From JBGTCY01 sp041748615 (lineage in GTDB: Bacteria; Bacteroidota; Bacteroidia; Chitinophagales; CAIOSU01): DNA of 44,871 nt. Both the position numbers and the translations under genes were made by a program. How positions within the stretch are numbered: position 1 is the stretch's first letter; the number at the start of each line of letters is the position of its first letter. This document shows, piece by piece, positions 1 to 7,013 of the stretch. The notes below the pieces were generated by a model. It was not told the DNA's origin. It did not search any database and saw only the letters and a list, made by a program, of their open reading frames with translations. The DNA lies in contig JBGTCY010000226.1 in NCBI GenBank assembly GCA_041748615.1, positions 1-44,871 of the forward strand, read 5' to 3'.

Positions 1-50
1 GAAAAAGCGACCGATAATGCAGCAAGTAAAAAGCCTTTGATTGTTTTCAT
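1..50 (-). CDS. N-terminus of an exported protein (partial, runs off the window)
   Basis: Reading the minus strand, an ATG at 50-48 opens a frame that is still open at base 1: MKTIKGFLLAALSVAFS. This has the form of a Sec signal peptide, with two lysines in the n-region followed by a hydrophobic Leu/Ala core. It is preceded by an unusually strong purine tract (GGAGG four bases before the ATG) for an organism in which most genes lack a Shine-Dalgarno sequence. A perfect 15-bp palindrome lies about 20 bp upstream of the start. The product cannot be named from 16-17 residues; an envelope or secreted protein is inferred. Confidence 0.6.
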   Translation of the reverse strand, partial: MKTIKGFLLAALSVAF

Positions 51-70
51 CTCCCCTCCAGTTCTTTCCT

Positions 71-85
71 GCTGAATAATTCAGC
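71..85. promoter_or_regulatory. Perfect 15-bp palindrome, candidate operator
   Basis: GCTGAATAATTCAGC is a perfect inverted repeat with 7-bp arms around a single central base. It lies in the presumed 5' leader of the minus-strand gene starting at base 50, between that gene's purine-rich ribosome site and the possible promoter at 101-131. The size and symmetry suit a dimeric repressor site; an mRNA hairpin is possible but the one-base loop makes it unlikely. The function is inferred. Confidence 0.35.
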
Positions 86-100
86 GTGATAACAATGACC

Positions 101-131
101 TCAATGTAGAGGAGAAAAAATGTTTTGTCAA
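101..131 (-). promoter_or_regulatory. Possible promoter for the minus-strand gene at 1-50
   Basis: On the minus strand TTGACA (131-126) is followed after 17 bp by TACATT (108-103). That is a housekeeping sigma-70-like arrangement, and TACATTGA is also a partial match to the Bacteroidota -7 element TAnnTTTG. The position, upstream of the palindrome and the start at 50, is sensible. The match is imperfect for either consensus, so this is only a candidate. Confidence 0.25.
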
Positions 132-186
132 GTTTTTTTGGAAGGGGGGATTCTCTGATGAATTTTATAAGCACAAGTCCAAACTC

Positions 187-263
187 ATGCATCTAACATC
201 TAAAGTCTAATATCTGCTCATGCAAGCTTCAAATTGCGGATGCTTTTCTGATAACTTCACTAA
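187..263 (+). repeat. Interspersed repeat, copy A
   Basis: This is one full-length copy of a roughly 75-bp intergenic element, also present at 6888-6961 and, inverted, at 16361-16434. It begins with TCTAA units (ATCTAACATCTAAAGTCTAA), passes through a short CTGC/GCA region, contains GCTTCAAATTGCGGATG, and ends in AACTTCACTAA. It stops ten bases from the stop codon of the sugar phosphotransferase gene. The central mini-hairpin seen in copies B and C is degraded here (CTGC/GCAAG). Confidence 0.8.
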
Positions 264-272
264 ATTCACCCC

Positions 273-1703
273 TCACTTCCCCCTTCCCTGCAGCATCACC
301 AGCACGGTGTAGATCATGATTTTCAAATCAATGGCAAGGGATATATTTTCGATGTAGAGCAAATCCCATTTCATGCGCTTCACCATTTGATGGACATTTT
401 CGGCATAGCCGAATTTCACCATGCCCCAGGAGGTAAGTCCGGGCTTCACTTTTTGAAGATGTTTATAAGCAGGCGCGATTTTCACCAACTGTTCAATGAA
501 AAATTTTCTTTCAGGGCGGGGACCTACCAGCGACATGTCGCCTTTCAGAATATTATAAAATTGCGGCAGTTCGTCCAACCGCCACTTGCGGAGAAATTTT
601 CCGAACGAAGTAATACGGGGGTCATCTTTGGATGAAAGTTTAGGTCCGTCTTTTTCCGCATTTACTTTCATGGAACGAAACTTATACATCATGAATGGTT
701 TGCCATATAATCCGATTCTTTCCTGTTTGAAAAAAACCGGTCCGTCTGAAGATGACTTCACCCGGAGGGCAATGAGCAATAACAAAGGCGAGATAACGAT
801 GAGTGAAATCAATGACACCATCATGTCCATGGCACGCTTGACAATTTTTTGCCAGAAAGGCATAATCTCCGGGTAGATTTCAATCAGCGGAGCGCCAATC
901 ACATTTTCCATTTTCACTGAACCGGTGAGAATATCATAGATGTCGGGAATGATTTTAATCATCACTTTTTTTCCTGCAAGGTCGTTGATGATTTGATTCA
1001 GTTTGTGATGTTCGGAAGATTCAATCGCGATAATCACTTCCTCAATGTCAGTCTGCGCTGTGATGCTTTCCAGTTCCCGCAACGTGCCCAATTTCGGCAA
1101 GTACGTTTCCAGTTCATTTGTTGAACTGCCGTTGGCATCAATAAATCCGATGAATCTGAAACCGAGCGCTTTTTTCGGGTCATGAATTTCCTGGTAGAGT
1201 TGCACCGCGCTTTCATTTCCGCCCACAATTATCGTGTTGTATCCGACTGCCCCTCTTTTTACCAATGTTTTTGCCCGGTTTAAAATCAAGATGCGACCGG
1301 TTGCCGTCAGCAGAAAATGCAGGGAAAACAAAACCACGATTGTCCGGTAGAAATTTTTGTAATCATCATCAATCAGGTCATCAATGAGGAGGGTAAAAAA
1401 TAATATCATCACCCCAAACAGGGAGAACAGAAAGGTTTTATACAACTCTGTGAGGCGCGACTTACGAAAAAAATCGAGGTAGGTGCCGGAGATGAAATAA
1501 AGCGCCAGCCAAAACAGCGGCACTAATAAAATTCCGTAGTAAAAGTTGTCATCAAATATCCACTCCCTGCCATATTCGGTTTTCAGGGAATAGCCGCCAA
1601 TATATGTTTTTCTGAAAATAAACATAACACCCCATGCGACCATCGCAGCGAGATAATCGCTCAGCGGGTAAAATACCGCAATGATGTTTTTGTTTTTTTT
1701 CAT
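273..1703 (-). CDS. Polyprenyl-phosphate sugar-1-phosphate transferase (WcaJ/WbaP-like)
   Basis: This 476-residue membrane enzyme is predicted to start exopolysaccharide or O-antigen assembly by moving a sugar-1-phosphate from a nucleotide sugar to undecaprenyl phosphate. Four membrane segments are visible (about 7-30, 55-76, 91-110, 118-141). They are followed by a cytosolic CoA-binding-like Rossmann region (about 153-260, start TIIVGG), a further hydrophobic hairpin (291-314) and the bacterial sugar-transferase domain (to the C-terminus). Family motifs present are FKQERIG (325-331), KFRSMK (341-346), the LRKWRLDELPQ segment (371-381), GDMSLVGPRPE (388-398) and KPGLTSWG (420-427). It is the last gene of a minus-strand set, two bases after the lipoprotein gene. 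The sugar specificity cannot be read from sequence. Confidence 0.9.
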   Translation of the reverse strand: MKKNKNIIAVFYPLSDYLAAMVAWGVMFIFRKTYIGGYSLKTEYGREWIFDDNFYYGILLVPLFWLALYFISGTYLDFFRKSRLTELYKTFLFSLFGVMILFFTLLIDDLIDDDYKNFYRTIVVLFSLHFLLTATGRILILNRAKTLVKRGAVGYNTIIVGGNESAVQLYQEIHDPKKALGFRFIGFIDANGSSTNELETYLPKLGTLRELESITAQTDIEEVIIAIESSEHHKLNQIINDLAGKKVMIKIIPDIYDILTGSVKMENVIGAPLIEIYPEIMPFWQKIVKRAMDMMVSLISLIVISPLLLLIALRVKSSSDGPVFFKQERIGLYGKPFMMYKFRSMKVNAEKDGPKLSSKDDPRITSFGKFLRKWRLDELPQFYNILKGDMSLVGPRPERKFFIEQLVKIAPAYKHLQKVKPGLTSWGMVKFGYAENVHQMVKRMKWDLLYIENISLAIDLKIMIYTVLVMLQGRGK

Positions 1704-1705
1704 TG

Positions 1706-2605
1706 CTAAATACCCCCGTAAATCAGTTTGAGATTGTCGAATAAAATTTTAACCGAATCCGCGGGCATGTCCGGAACCGCCCGGAAATAAATGCGGTAAT
1801 TATCCGCCTGAACCTGCCTGATTTCGGGTGTGAAATTGACATAGAGTTTGTTCCAGTCAGCGCGCGGAGGAACGGTGATTTTGTAAAAGGAAAACTCCTG
1901 CGCGCCTATAAATGCTTTGATTCCCACTTCAAAAATGTGATTGTTTTTGTAATTCATTTCAAGGAACACCGCGTCCGTAGTGAAAGGGATGACATAGGCA
2001 GCGTTGCTCACCGCGATTGTTTCAGCGGTGTCTGTAGCGATTAATAAACCGGATGCGTTGCCTTCAAATACTTCAGCGGCATCAGTAGTCCGCTGCATCA
2101 TCGAGAATCCTTCGCTGAGTTCAAAATCTTCATGCATGCTGAAAACCGCTGAAGACAAATAGCGGATGGAAGGGAGCAGTGTATCTGTTTTACCCCGTTG
2201 CAGAGTCAGGTTAAAGGTGTCCGCCTGGAAAAAAGGATAGGCGGTGCGTGTGGAGGAAACACCATTGATTTTTATTCCTGCAAGCACGATGATGCGATGT
2301 TCACCTTCCTCCAAAATGGGAAAGTGCGCGGGCAATTCATAAATACCCAGCAGATTTAACCCATTATAAACCCAAACATCCGTGATGTTGTGTGAATCAG
2401 TGCCCTGCATCGTAGTTGTTGTAAGTGAAAATTCAGGAACGTAGAGATACGCGGGAATACCTTCATCTTTACCGCATCCTGACAGGGAAAAAAAAACAAT
2501 CAGAACGAACAAGGAAGGGTTAAGGCGTGAAAACAAACAATTTTTGGAACTACCCCTAAAAAAACCGGTCGCGGATAAAATCATTTTAGTTTTAGTATCA
2601 CTCAT
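1706..2605 (-). CDS. Hypothetical lipoprotein
   Basis: This 299-residue protein has a lipoprotein signal: a hydrophobic core (about 31-41) followed by lipobox LSGC with Cys44, after which GKDEG begins the mature protein. The n-region is long from the first ATG, so Met8 (base 2584) is an equally reasonable start. The mature part is rich in beta-strand-forming segments with no motif I recognise; the last 70 residues (VPPRADWNKLYVNF onward) look like the end of a jelly-roll beta-sandwich. The gene sits 27 bp after the oxidoreductase and two bases before the sugar transferase. A role in envelope or polysaccharide biology is inferred from context only. Confidence 0.8.
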   Translation of the reverse strand: MSDTKTKMILSATGFFRGSSKNCLFSRLNPSLFVLIVFFSLSGCGKDEGIPAYLYVPEFSLTTTTMQGTDSHNITDVWVYNGLNLLGIYELPAHFPILEEGEHRIIVLAGIKINGVSSTRTAYPFFQADTFNLTLQRGKTDTLLPSIRYLSSAVFSMHEDFELSEGFSMMQRTTDAAEVFEGNASGLLIATDTAETIAVSNAAYVIPFTTDAVFLEMNYKNNHIFEVGIKAFIGAQEFSFYKITVPPRADWNKLYVNFTPEIRQVQADNYRIYFRAVPDMPADSVKILFDNLKLIYGGI

Positions 2606-2632
2606 TTAATGTCTTTCGGTTGTCAATATTGT

Positions 2633-3613
2633 TCAAACAATCCTGTTTTTTTCTATCACCTTTAGCACCTGTTCACCGATTTCCATCGCCTTGTAGCCAT
2701 CTTGAAGACTTACAGGAGGTTCTGTGTCATTCAACACACATTTAGCAAACAACTCCAACTCCATTTTGATGGAATTCACTTTCGGGTCGCCTAACTTCTC
2801 GTAGCTGATGGCTTTTTGTTCTCCGTGATTTCCGGTGTCAATGGTAAATGTATTGGGATTTTCGTTGCCATCAACGTCCGCCATCCTGAAAATTTCGGTG
2901 GACTTTTCCAATAAATCCATGCTGATGTAAGCGTCTTTTTGAAAAAATCTGATTTTGCGCATTTGCTTCATCGAAATCCGGCTGCAAGTGATATTGGCGA
3001 CACAGCCGTTTTCAAACTCAATCCGCGCGTTGGCGATGTCCGGTGATTTGCTAATCACCGCCACCCCGCTCGCGCTGATGCGCCTGACATTCGATTTCAC
3101 TACACTGAGGATAATATCCAAATCGTGAATCATCAAATCCAGCACCACCGAAACATCGGTCCCGCGCGGGTTGAATTGCGCCAGGCGGTGTGTTTCAATA
3201 AAGAGCGGATGCAGTTCCATGTCGCGAATCGCCAGAAAAGCGGGATTAAACCGCTCCACATGCCCGACCATCGCTTTGATGCCGGCTTCTTCTGTCAGCG
3301 CGATGAGTATTTTTGCCTCTTCAAGCGTTGAGGTGAGCGGCTTTTCGATAAAAACATGCTTCGATTTTTTGATTGCTTTTTCAGCGCAATCGAAATGCGA
3401 AAGGGTAGGAGTCACGATGTCCACAACATCCGACTTCTCCAGCAATTCATTCATGTCAGTGAATCGCGACACATTTAAATCACCGGCAGCAGTTGCAGCG
3501 TTTTTATCATCAGGGTCATAAAATCCAACCAATTCATAATCGCCAATCTCTTTGATGAGTTTCAAATGAATTTTGCCAAGATGACCTGCGCCCAGAACTC
3601 CGATTTTCAGCAT
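2633..3613 (-). CDS. Gfo/Idh/MocA family NAD(P)-dependent oxidoreductase
   Basis: This 326-residue enzyme has the classic two-domain layout. The N-terminal Rossmann fold carries the dinucleotide loop GVLGAGHLG (5-13), the family signature EKP (90-92) follows a strand ending in VFIE, and the C-terminal alpha/beta domain contains DLMIHDLD with a conserved His (163). GHVERFNPAF (117-126) is typical of the sugar-dehydrogenase branch. Such enzymes oxidise or reduce cyclic polyols and nucleotide sugars. Being first in a set that ends with a sugar-phosphate transferase, it may modify a nucleotide sugar for the same polysaccharide; the substrate is not determined. Confidence 0.85.
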   Translation of the reverse strand: MLKIGVLGAGHLGKIHLKLIKEIGDYELVGFYDPDDKNAATAAGDLNVSRFTDMNELLEKSDVVDIVTPTLSHFDCAEKAIKKSKHVFIEKPLTSTLEEAKILIALTEEAGIKAMVGHVERFNPAFLAIRDMELHPLFIETHRLAQFNPRGTDVSVVLDLMIHDLDIILSVVKSNVRRISASGVAVISKSPDIANARIEFENGCVANITCSRISMKQMRKIRFFQKDAYISMDLLEKSTEIFRMADVDGNENPNTFTIDTGNHGEQKAISYEKLGDPKVNSIKMELELFAKCVLNDTEPPVSLQDGYKAMEIGEQVLKVIEKNRIV

Positions 3614-3785
3614 AACGGGTTTAAAAATTGGTGTGAAATTAAAGAAAAACTATCCCTGTTCTGGCAATATTTATATTACAATAAAAACCTAAAAATTTAA
3701 TTATCAAGAAATCTAAAAAATCAACAAGAATTTTTTACCTTTCAGTGCTTAAATTCTATCATTTTTAAAAAAAAATCAATAAGAG

Positions 3786-4250
3786 ATGCTTAACTCAATT
3801 TTTTCCGCAGCGAAGGGTGAATTAACTCAACAGCTCGGCAGCAAATTTCAATTGAATTCCCAGCAAGCTGAACAAGCGGTGGGATTAACTAAAGACACCA
3901 TTCAATCCGGATTGCTTAAAGAAGCAGGCTCCGGTAATATCAGCGGCTTGTTAAATCTCTTTAATGGCAATTCCCCTGTTGGCGGAAATCCGATTGTAAC
4001 AGGGATTTCAAATCAACTTGTAAGCGCTTTAACTTCCAAACTTGGATTGAGTCCGCAAGTTGCAGGTGCTGTCAGCACATTTGCGGTGCCTTTTATTATG
4101 AGTAAAATTTCCGGAAACAAACCATCCGGAGGGTTTGACCAGTCAAAAATAACTGAAATGCTTGGCGGAGCGGGAGGTAATGTTGTAGGAAATTTACTAA
4201 AAGCGCAGGGCAAAGGAATTGGCGAAAAGTTCGGTAAACTGTTAAAGTAA
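3786..4250 (+). CDS. DUF937-like protein
   Basis: A 154-residue, Gly/Ser/Asn/Leu-rich soluble protein without signal peptide or cysteine. It opens with a helical segment (MLNSIFSAAKGELTQQLG), continues with a helix-turn pattern of small residues, and contains repeated GLL/GNI blocks, resembling the DUF937/YidB-like family common in Bacteroidota. The biochemical role is unknown. The ATG at 3786 follows a weak purine run (AAGAG). It lies 34 bp upstream of the helix-hairpin-helix gene and shares its terminator at 4713, so the two are probably co-transcribed. The family assignment is from overall pattern and not from a diagnostic motif. Confidence 0.65.
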   Translation: MLNSIFSAAKGELTQQLGSKFQLNSQQAEQAVGLTKDTIQSGLLKEAGSGNISGLLNLFNGNSPVGGNPIVTGISNQLVSALTSKLGLSPQVAGAVSTFAVPFIMSKISGNKPSGGFDQSKITEMLGGAGGNVVGNLLKAQGKGIGEKFGKLLK

Positions 4251-4284
4251 ATATTATTTTTTAAATATAAAAATCAATTCATTT

Positions 4285-4695
4285 ATGGCAAACTACAAAA
4301 TTGAAGAAGTGGAAGGTATTGGTCCTGTTCTTGGTGAGAAACTCAGGAATTCAGGTGTTTCAACAACTGACGCTTTATTGAAACAGGCTAAAACACCGAA
4401 AGACAGAAAACAGCTTTCTGAAAAGTCTGGAATATCAGAGAGTCAGATTTTAAAATTTGCAAACATGGTTGACTTGTTTCGCATTAAAGGAGTCGGGTCT
4501 GAATATGCTGAATTACTGGAAGCTGCCGGAGTTGACACAGTGCCTGAGTTGGCGCAAAGAAATGCGGACAACCTGACGAAAAAAATGGAAGAGGTGAATG
4601 AGGCAAAAAAATTAGTTCGTAAAGTCCCCGCTGCCAAAGAGGTCAATGATTGGGTAGCTCAGGCAAAAGAACTACCTCGTGTTTTAGAATATTAA
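4285..4695 (+). CDS. DUF4332-type helix-hairpin-helix protein
   Basis: This 136-residue protein carries two helix-hairpin-helix cores: IEEVEGIGPVLGEKLRNSG (about 6-24) and FRIKGVGSEYAELLEAAGV (about 66-84). Each ends in the small-to-medium hydrophobic pattern of the DUF4332 family, which is related to HhH modules that bind DNA non-specifically. The C-terminal third is a charged helix. No catalytic domain is attached, so a structural or DNA-associated role is inferred. It is followed within 20 bp by a strong intrinsic terminator, which closes the small transcription unit beginning at 3786. Confidence 0.75.
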   Translation: MANYKIEEVEGIGPVLGEKLRNSGVSTTDALLKQAKTPKDRKQLSEKSGISESQILKFANMVDLFRIKGVGSEYAELLEAAGVDTVPELAQRNADNLTKKMEEVNEAKKLVRKVPAAKEVNDWVAQAKELPRVLEY

Positions 4696-4712
4696 AATAT
4701 TTAAGGAAAAGG

Positions 4713-4752
4713 AAAAGCCCTGAAAGAATGAATCGTTCAGGGCTTTTTTTTT
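4713..4752 (+). terminator. Rho-independent terminator after the DUF4332 gene
   Basis: AAAAGCCCTGAA pairs perfectly with TTCAGGGCTTTT across an 11-base loop, and the 3' arm runs directly into a T tract (4744-4752). The stem also contains As on its 5' side, so it could act on the opposite strand, but no gene converges there. It shows that the HerA-like gene downstream has its own promoter and that an open frame beginning inside this hairpin is not the real start. Confidence 0.9.
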
Positions 4753-4828
4753 GTTCAACTTTATTTTTTCAAATTCCGGAATTAATTCAAGATTAACTAT
4801 TTCATATTATTTAACTTTTTCTAAAATC

Positions 4829-6373
4829 ATGAGTGAAAAGCGACAATTATTCATTGAAAAAATTCAGCAATCTTACTCTTCCAAAGAAACGCACATCCAT
4901 TTGGGAGGAGGAGTATTAAATCAGGAAATCATTGCAGATGCTAAAGTGAATCTTCAATTACGGATGATGAATCGGCATGGATTAGTAGCCGGAGCAACCG
5001 GTACTGGTAAAACCCGCACCTTGCAGGTCCTGGCAGAGCACCTTTCTGAACAGGGAGTGCCTGTATTTTTGTTGGATGTGAAAGGGGATTTATCCGGTCT
5101 GAACAAACCCGGTGCGATAAACACTAAACTGGAAGAGCGTGCTCATCATTTGGGCATTCAATTCAATCCGAGTGGTTTTCCGGTTGAATTGTATTCCTTA
5201 TCCGGAAAACTTGGCGCTCCAATGAAAGCAACGGTTCTTGAATTTGGTCCCGTGTTGTTGTCAAAAATCCTGAATCTGAATGATACACAAACCGGAACAC
5301 TGGCAGTGGTTTTCAAATATGCAGATGATAATAAGTTGCCACTGCTTGACCTGAATGATTTGAAAAAAGTGATTTTTTACCTGACAGAAGGTCCCGGAAA
5401 AGATGAAATAAAAGAATCGTATGGAAAAATTGCAACCTCGACATCAGGTACTATCATCCGAAAAATCGTAGCGTTGGAACAGCAGGGCTTGGCTGAAATT
5501 TTTGGTGAGCCATCCTTCGAAATTGATGATTTGTTCCAAACCAGAAACGGAAAAGGCGTCATCAGCCTGCTGAATATTTCCGATATTCAAAGTCAGCCGG
5601 ATTTATTTTCAACTTTTTTGCTCAGCCTGCTTGTCGAGATTTATCAGAACATGCCGGAAGCCGGTGATTTGGATAAACCAAAATTGGTTTTCTTTTTTGA
5701 TGAAGCACATTTGCTTTTCAAAGATTCTCAGAAAGCATTCCTTGAGCAAATCGAACAGATTGTGAGATTGATACGCTCAAAAGGCATTGGAATATTCTTT
5801 TGTACGCAATCCCCCAGCGATATTCCTGAAAGCGTTCTTGGACAATTGGGTAATCGAATTCAACATGCCCTCAGGGCGTTCACGCCTAACGATGCTGAAA
5901 ATCTTAGAAAAACAGTAAAAACCTATCCGCGCTCTGATTTCTATGAAATTGATAAAGCGCTTACCTCGATGGGCATCGGACAGGCTTTGATTACCGTGTT
6001 GAATGAAAAGGGAATTCCGACCGAAGTAGCCGTCACGCATCTTACTCCACCTCGTTCCATCATGGGTCCTTTGACACCCGGGGATTACCAGCATCTGCTT
6101 TCTTCCTCTTCATTAAAATTAAAGTATGATAAAATGATTGACTCAATCAGCGCGCACGATATTTTAACTGAGCGGATTAACAGAACCGCTCAGTTACAAG
6201 AAAAAAAACCGGAAAAAGTGACCGTTGCACGAGGAAGAACAACCACTACAAGACCTCAGAAAAGCAATGTAGAGAAAGTGATGGGTAGTACGATGGGAAG
6301 AGAAATAGGCAGACAACTCGTGAGAGGATTGTTTGGAATGTTGTTTTCAGGAGGCGCAACCAAAAGAAGATAA
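4829..6373 (+). CDS. HerA-like ATPase, DUF853 family (YjgR-like)
   Basis: This 514-residue soluble ATPase has Walker A GATGTGKT (55-62) and Walker B LVFFFDEAH ending at Asp291-Glu292, plus the later arginine-bearing FCTQSPSDIPESVLGQLGNR segment seen in HerA/VirB4-type hexameric motors. It matches the DUF853 (YjgR) group, which is often annotated as helicase-like but has no firmly established substrate. The reading frame stays open upstream to a TTG at 4751, but that lies in the terminator hairpin. The ATG at 4829, about nine bases after a TAACTTTT element, is preferred. The C-terminus is basic and glycine-rich. No nuclease partner such as NurA is adjacent. Confidence 0.85.
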   Translation: MSEKRQLFIEKIQQSYSSKETHIHLGGGVLNQEIIADAKVNLQLRMMNRHGLVAGATGTGKTRTLQVLAEHLSEQGVPVFLLDVKGDLSGLNKPGAINTKLEERAHHLGIQFNPSGFPVELYSLSGKLGAPMKATVLEFGPVLLSKILNLNDTQTGTLAVVFKYADDNKLPLLDLNDLKKVIFYLTEGPGKDEIKESYGKIATSTSGTIIRKIVALEQQGLAEIFGEPSFEIDDLFQTRNGKGVISLLNISDIQSQPDLFSTFLLSLLVEIYQNMPEAGDLDKPKLVFFFDEAHLLFKDSQKAFLEQIEQIVRLIRSKGIGIFFCTQSPSDIPESVLGQLGNRIQHALRAFTPNDAENLRKTVKTYPRSDFYEIDKALTSMGIGQALITVLNEKGIPTEVAVTHLTPPRSIMGPLTPGDYQHLLSSSSLKLKYDKMIDSISAHDILTERINRTAQLQEKKPEKVTVARGRTTTTRPQKSNVEKVMGSTMGREIGRQLVRGLFGMLFSGGATKRR

Positions 6374-6419
6374 ATCACACAGAAAGAGGGTCGTTGTTTT
6401 TAATGTTGAAATAAAATAC

Positions 6420-6907
6420 ATGGAATTTACAATTCGAAGCGTTGAGATGGAAGATATTCCGATAATTTCAGCGCTGTATCAAAATAGTGTTTTACACGCT
6501 GAAAAAAAAGTTTATAATCAAGAGAAATTAATAACATGGGCTTCCGTAGTGGAGGATGCCGGATTCTTTGATTTCGTTACACAGCCGATGAGCTTGGTCG
6601 CGATTGAAAAAAACACCATCATCGGATTTGGAAGCATAAAAAATGACGGACATATTATCTTGCTGTATAAGGATGCCTGGAAAAAAAGGCGGAATTCGGG
6701 AATGATTTATTAAAAAAACTATTGGAATGGGGAAAGAAAAATAACATTCGGTATTTTCAAACAGAAGCCAGTGAATTTACCAAAGGATTATTCGAAAAAT
6801 TCGGTTTCAAGACCGTTGAAATTGAACAGGTGGTTCGCAATGGCTTGGTTTTTATGCAGTATAAAATGGTTTTAGACTTTTCCGAAAATCTAATATCTAA
6901 AGTCTAA
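6420..6907 (+). pseudogene. Broken GNAT N-acetyltransferase (YafP-like)
   Basis: The first frame (6420-6713) gives the N-terminal half of a GNAT acetyltransferase: MEFTIRSVEMEDIPII, then the beta-4 strand IIGFGSIKNDGHIILLY. It then shifts and stops after KKRRNSGMIY. The second half continues one frame over (about 6686-6907) with NDLLKKLLEWGKK, YFQTEASEFTKGLFEKFGF and the C-terminal strand. The acetyl-CoA loop should fall at 6681-6706. Reading AAA AAA, skipping one A of the seven-A run, gives KKGGI, and dropping one further base restores GNDLL, so two small indels fit best. The last codons and the stop lie within interspersed repeat copy B. An assembly error remains possible. Confidence 0.75.
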
Positions 6908-6961
6908 TATCTGCACATGCAGGCTTCAAATAACGGATGTTATTTTGACAACTTCACTTAA
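6888..6961 (+). repeat. Interspersed repeat, copy B
   Basis: Full-length copy in the same orientation as copy A: TCTAATATCTAAAGTCTAAT, then CTGCA-CA-TGCAG (6911-6922, perfect 5-bp arms), GGCTTCAAATAACGGATG, and TTTTGACAACTTCACTTAA. It overlaps the end of the broken acetyltransferase gene, supplying its last codons and the TAA stop. It also contains the TTG from which the mtaB frame appears extended upstream, which explains why that extension is not conserved coding sequence. Confidence 0.85.
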
Positions 6962-6997
6962 GTCTTCAAAAAAAGCCCCAAGTTGCCCTGCATCCTC

Positions 6998-7005
6998 TAA
7001 CTTTG
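6998..7005 (+). promoter_or_regulatory. Bacteroidota -7 element upstream of mtaB
   Basis: TAACTTTG matches the Bacteroidota -7 consensus TAnnTTTG exactly and is followed by CC, eight bases before the ATG at 7014. No good TTTG is present at the expected -33 position, so it is a partial promoter match. Its place inside the longest open frame supports the start at 7014 over the upstream TTG. Confidence 0.45.
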
Positions 7006-7013
7006 CCAACTTC

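Noticed and set aside
4751..4828. N-terminal extension of the HerA-like ATPase
   Set aside because: It starts with TTG inside the terminator hairpin's T tract and its residues do not resemble the family N-terminus; ATG 4829 is better.
6681..6690. Programmed -1 frameshift on the seven-A run in the acetyltransferase
   Set aside because: In the zero frame the heptamer does not fit the X XXY YYZ arrangement, no stimulatory structure is evident, and the joined product would have a poor acetyl-CoA loop.
6722..6907. Separate small gene after the first acetyltransferase frame
   Set aside because: It begins with TTG in the middle of a GNAT helix and continues the same fold, so it is the 3' half of a broken gene.
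6945..7013. N-terminal extension of MtaB
   Set aside because: The codons lie partly in repeat copy B and cross a promoter-like element; MtaB proteins begin close to the TLGCKLN motif.
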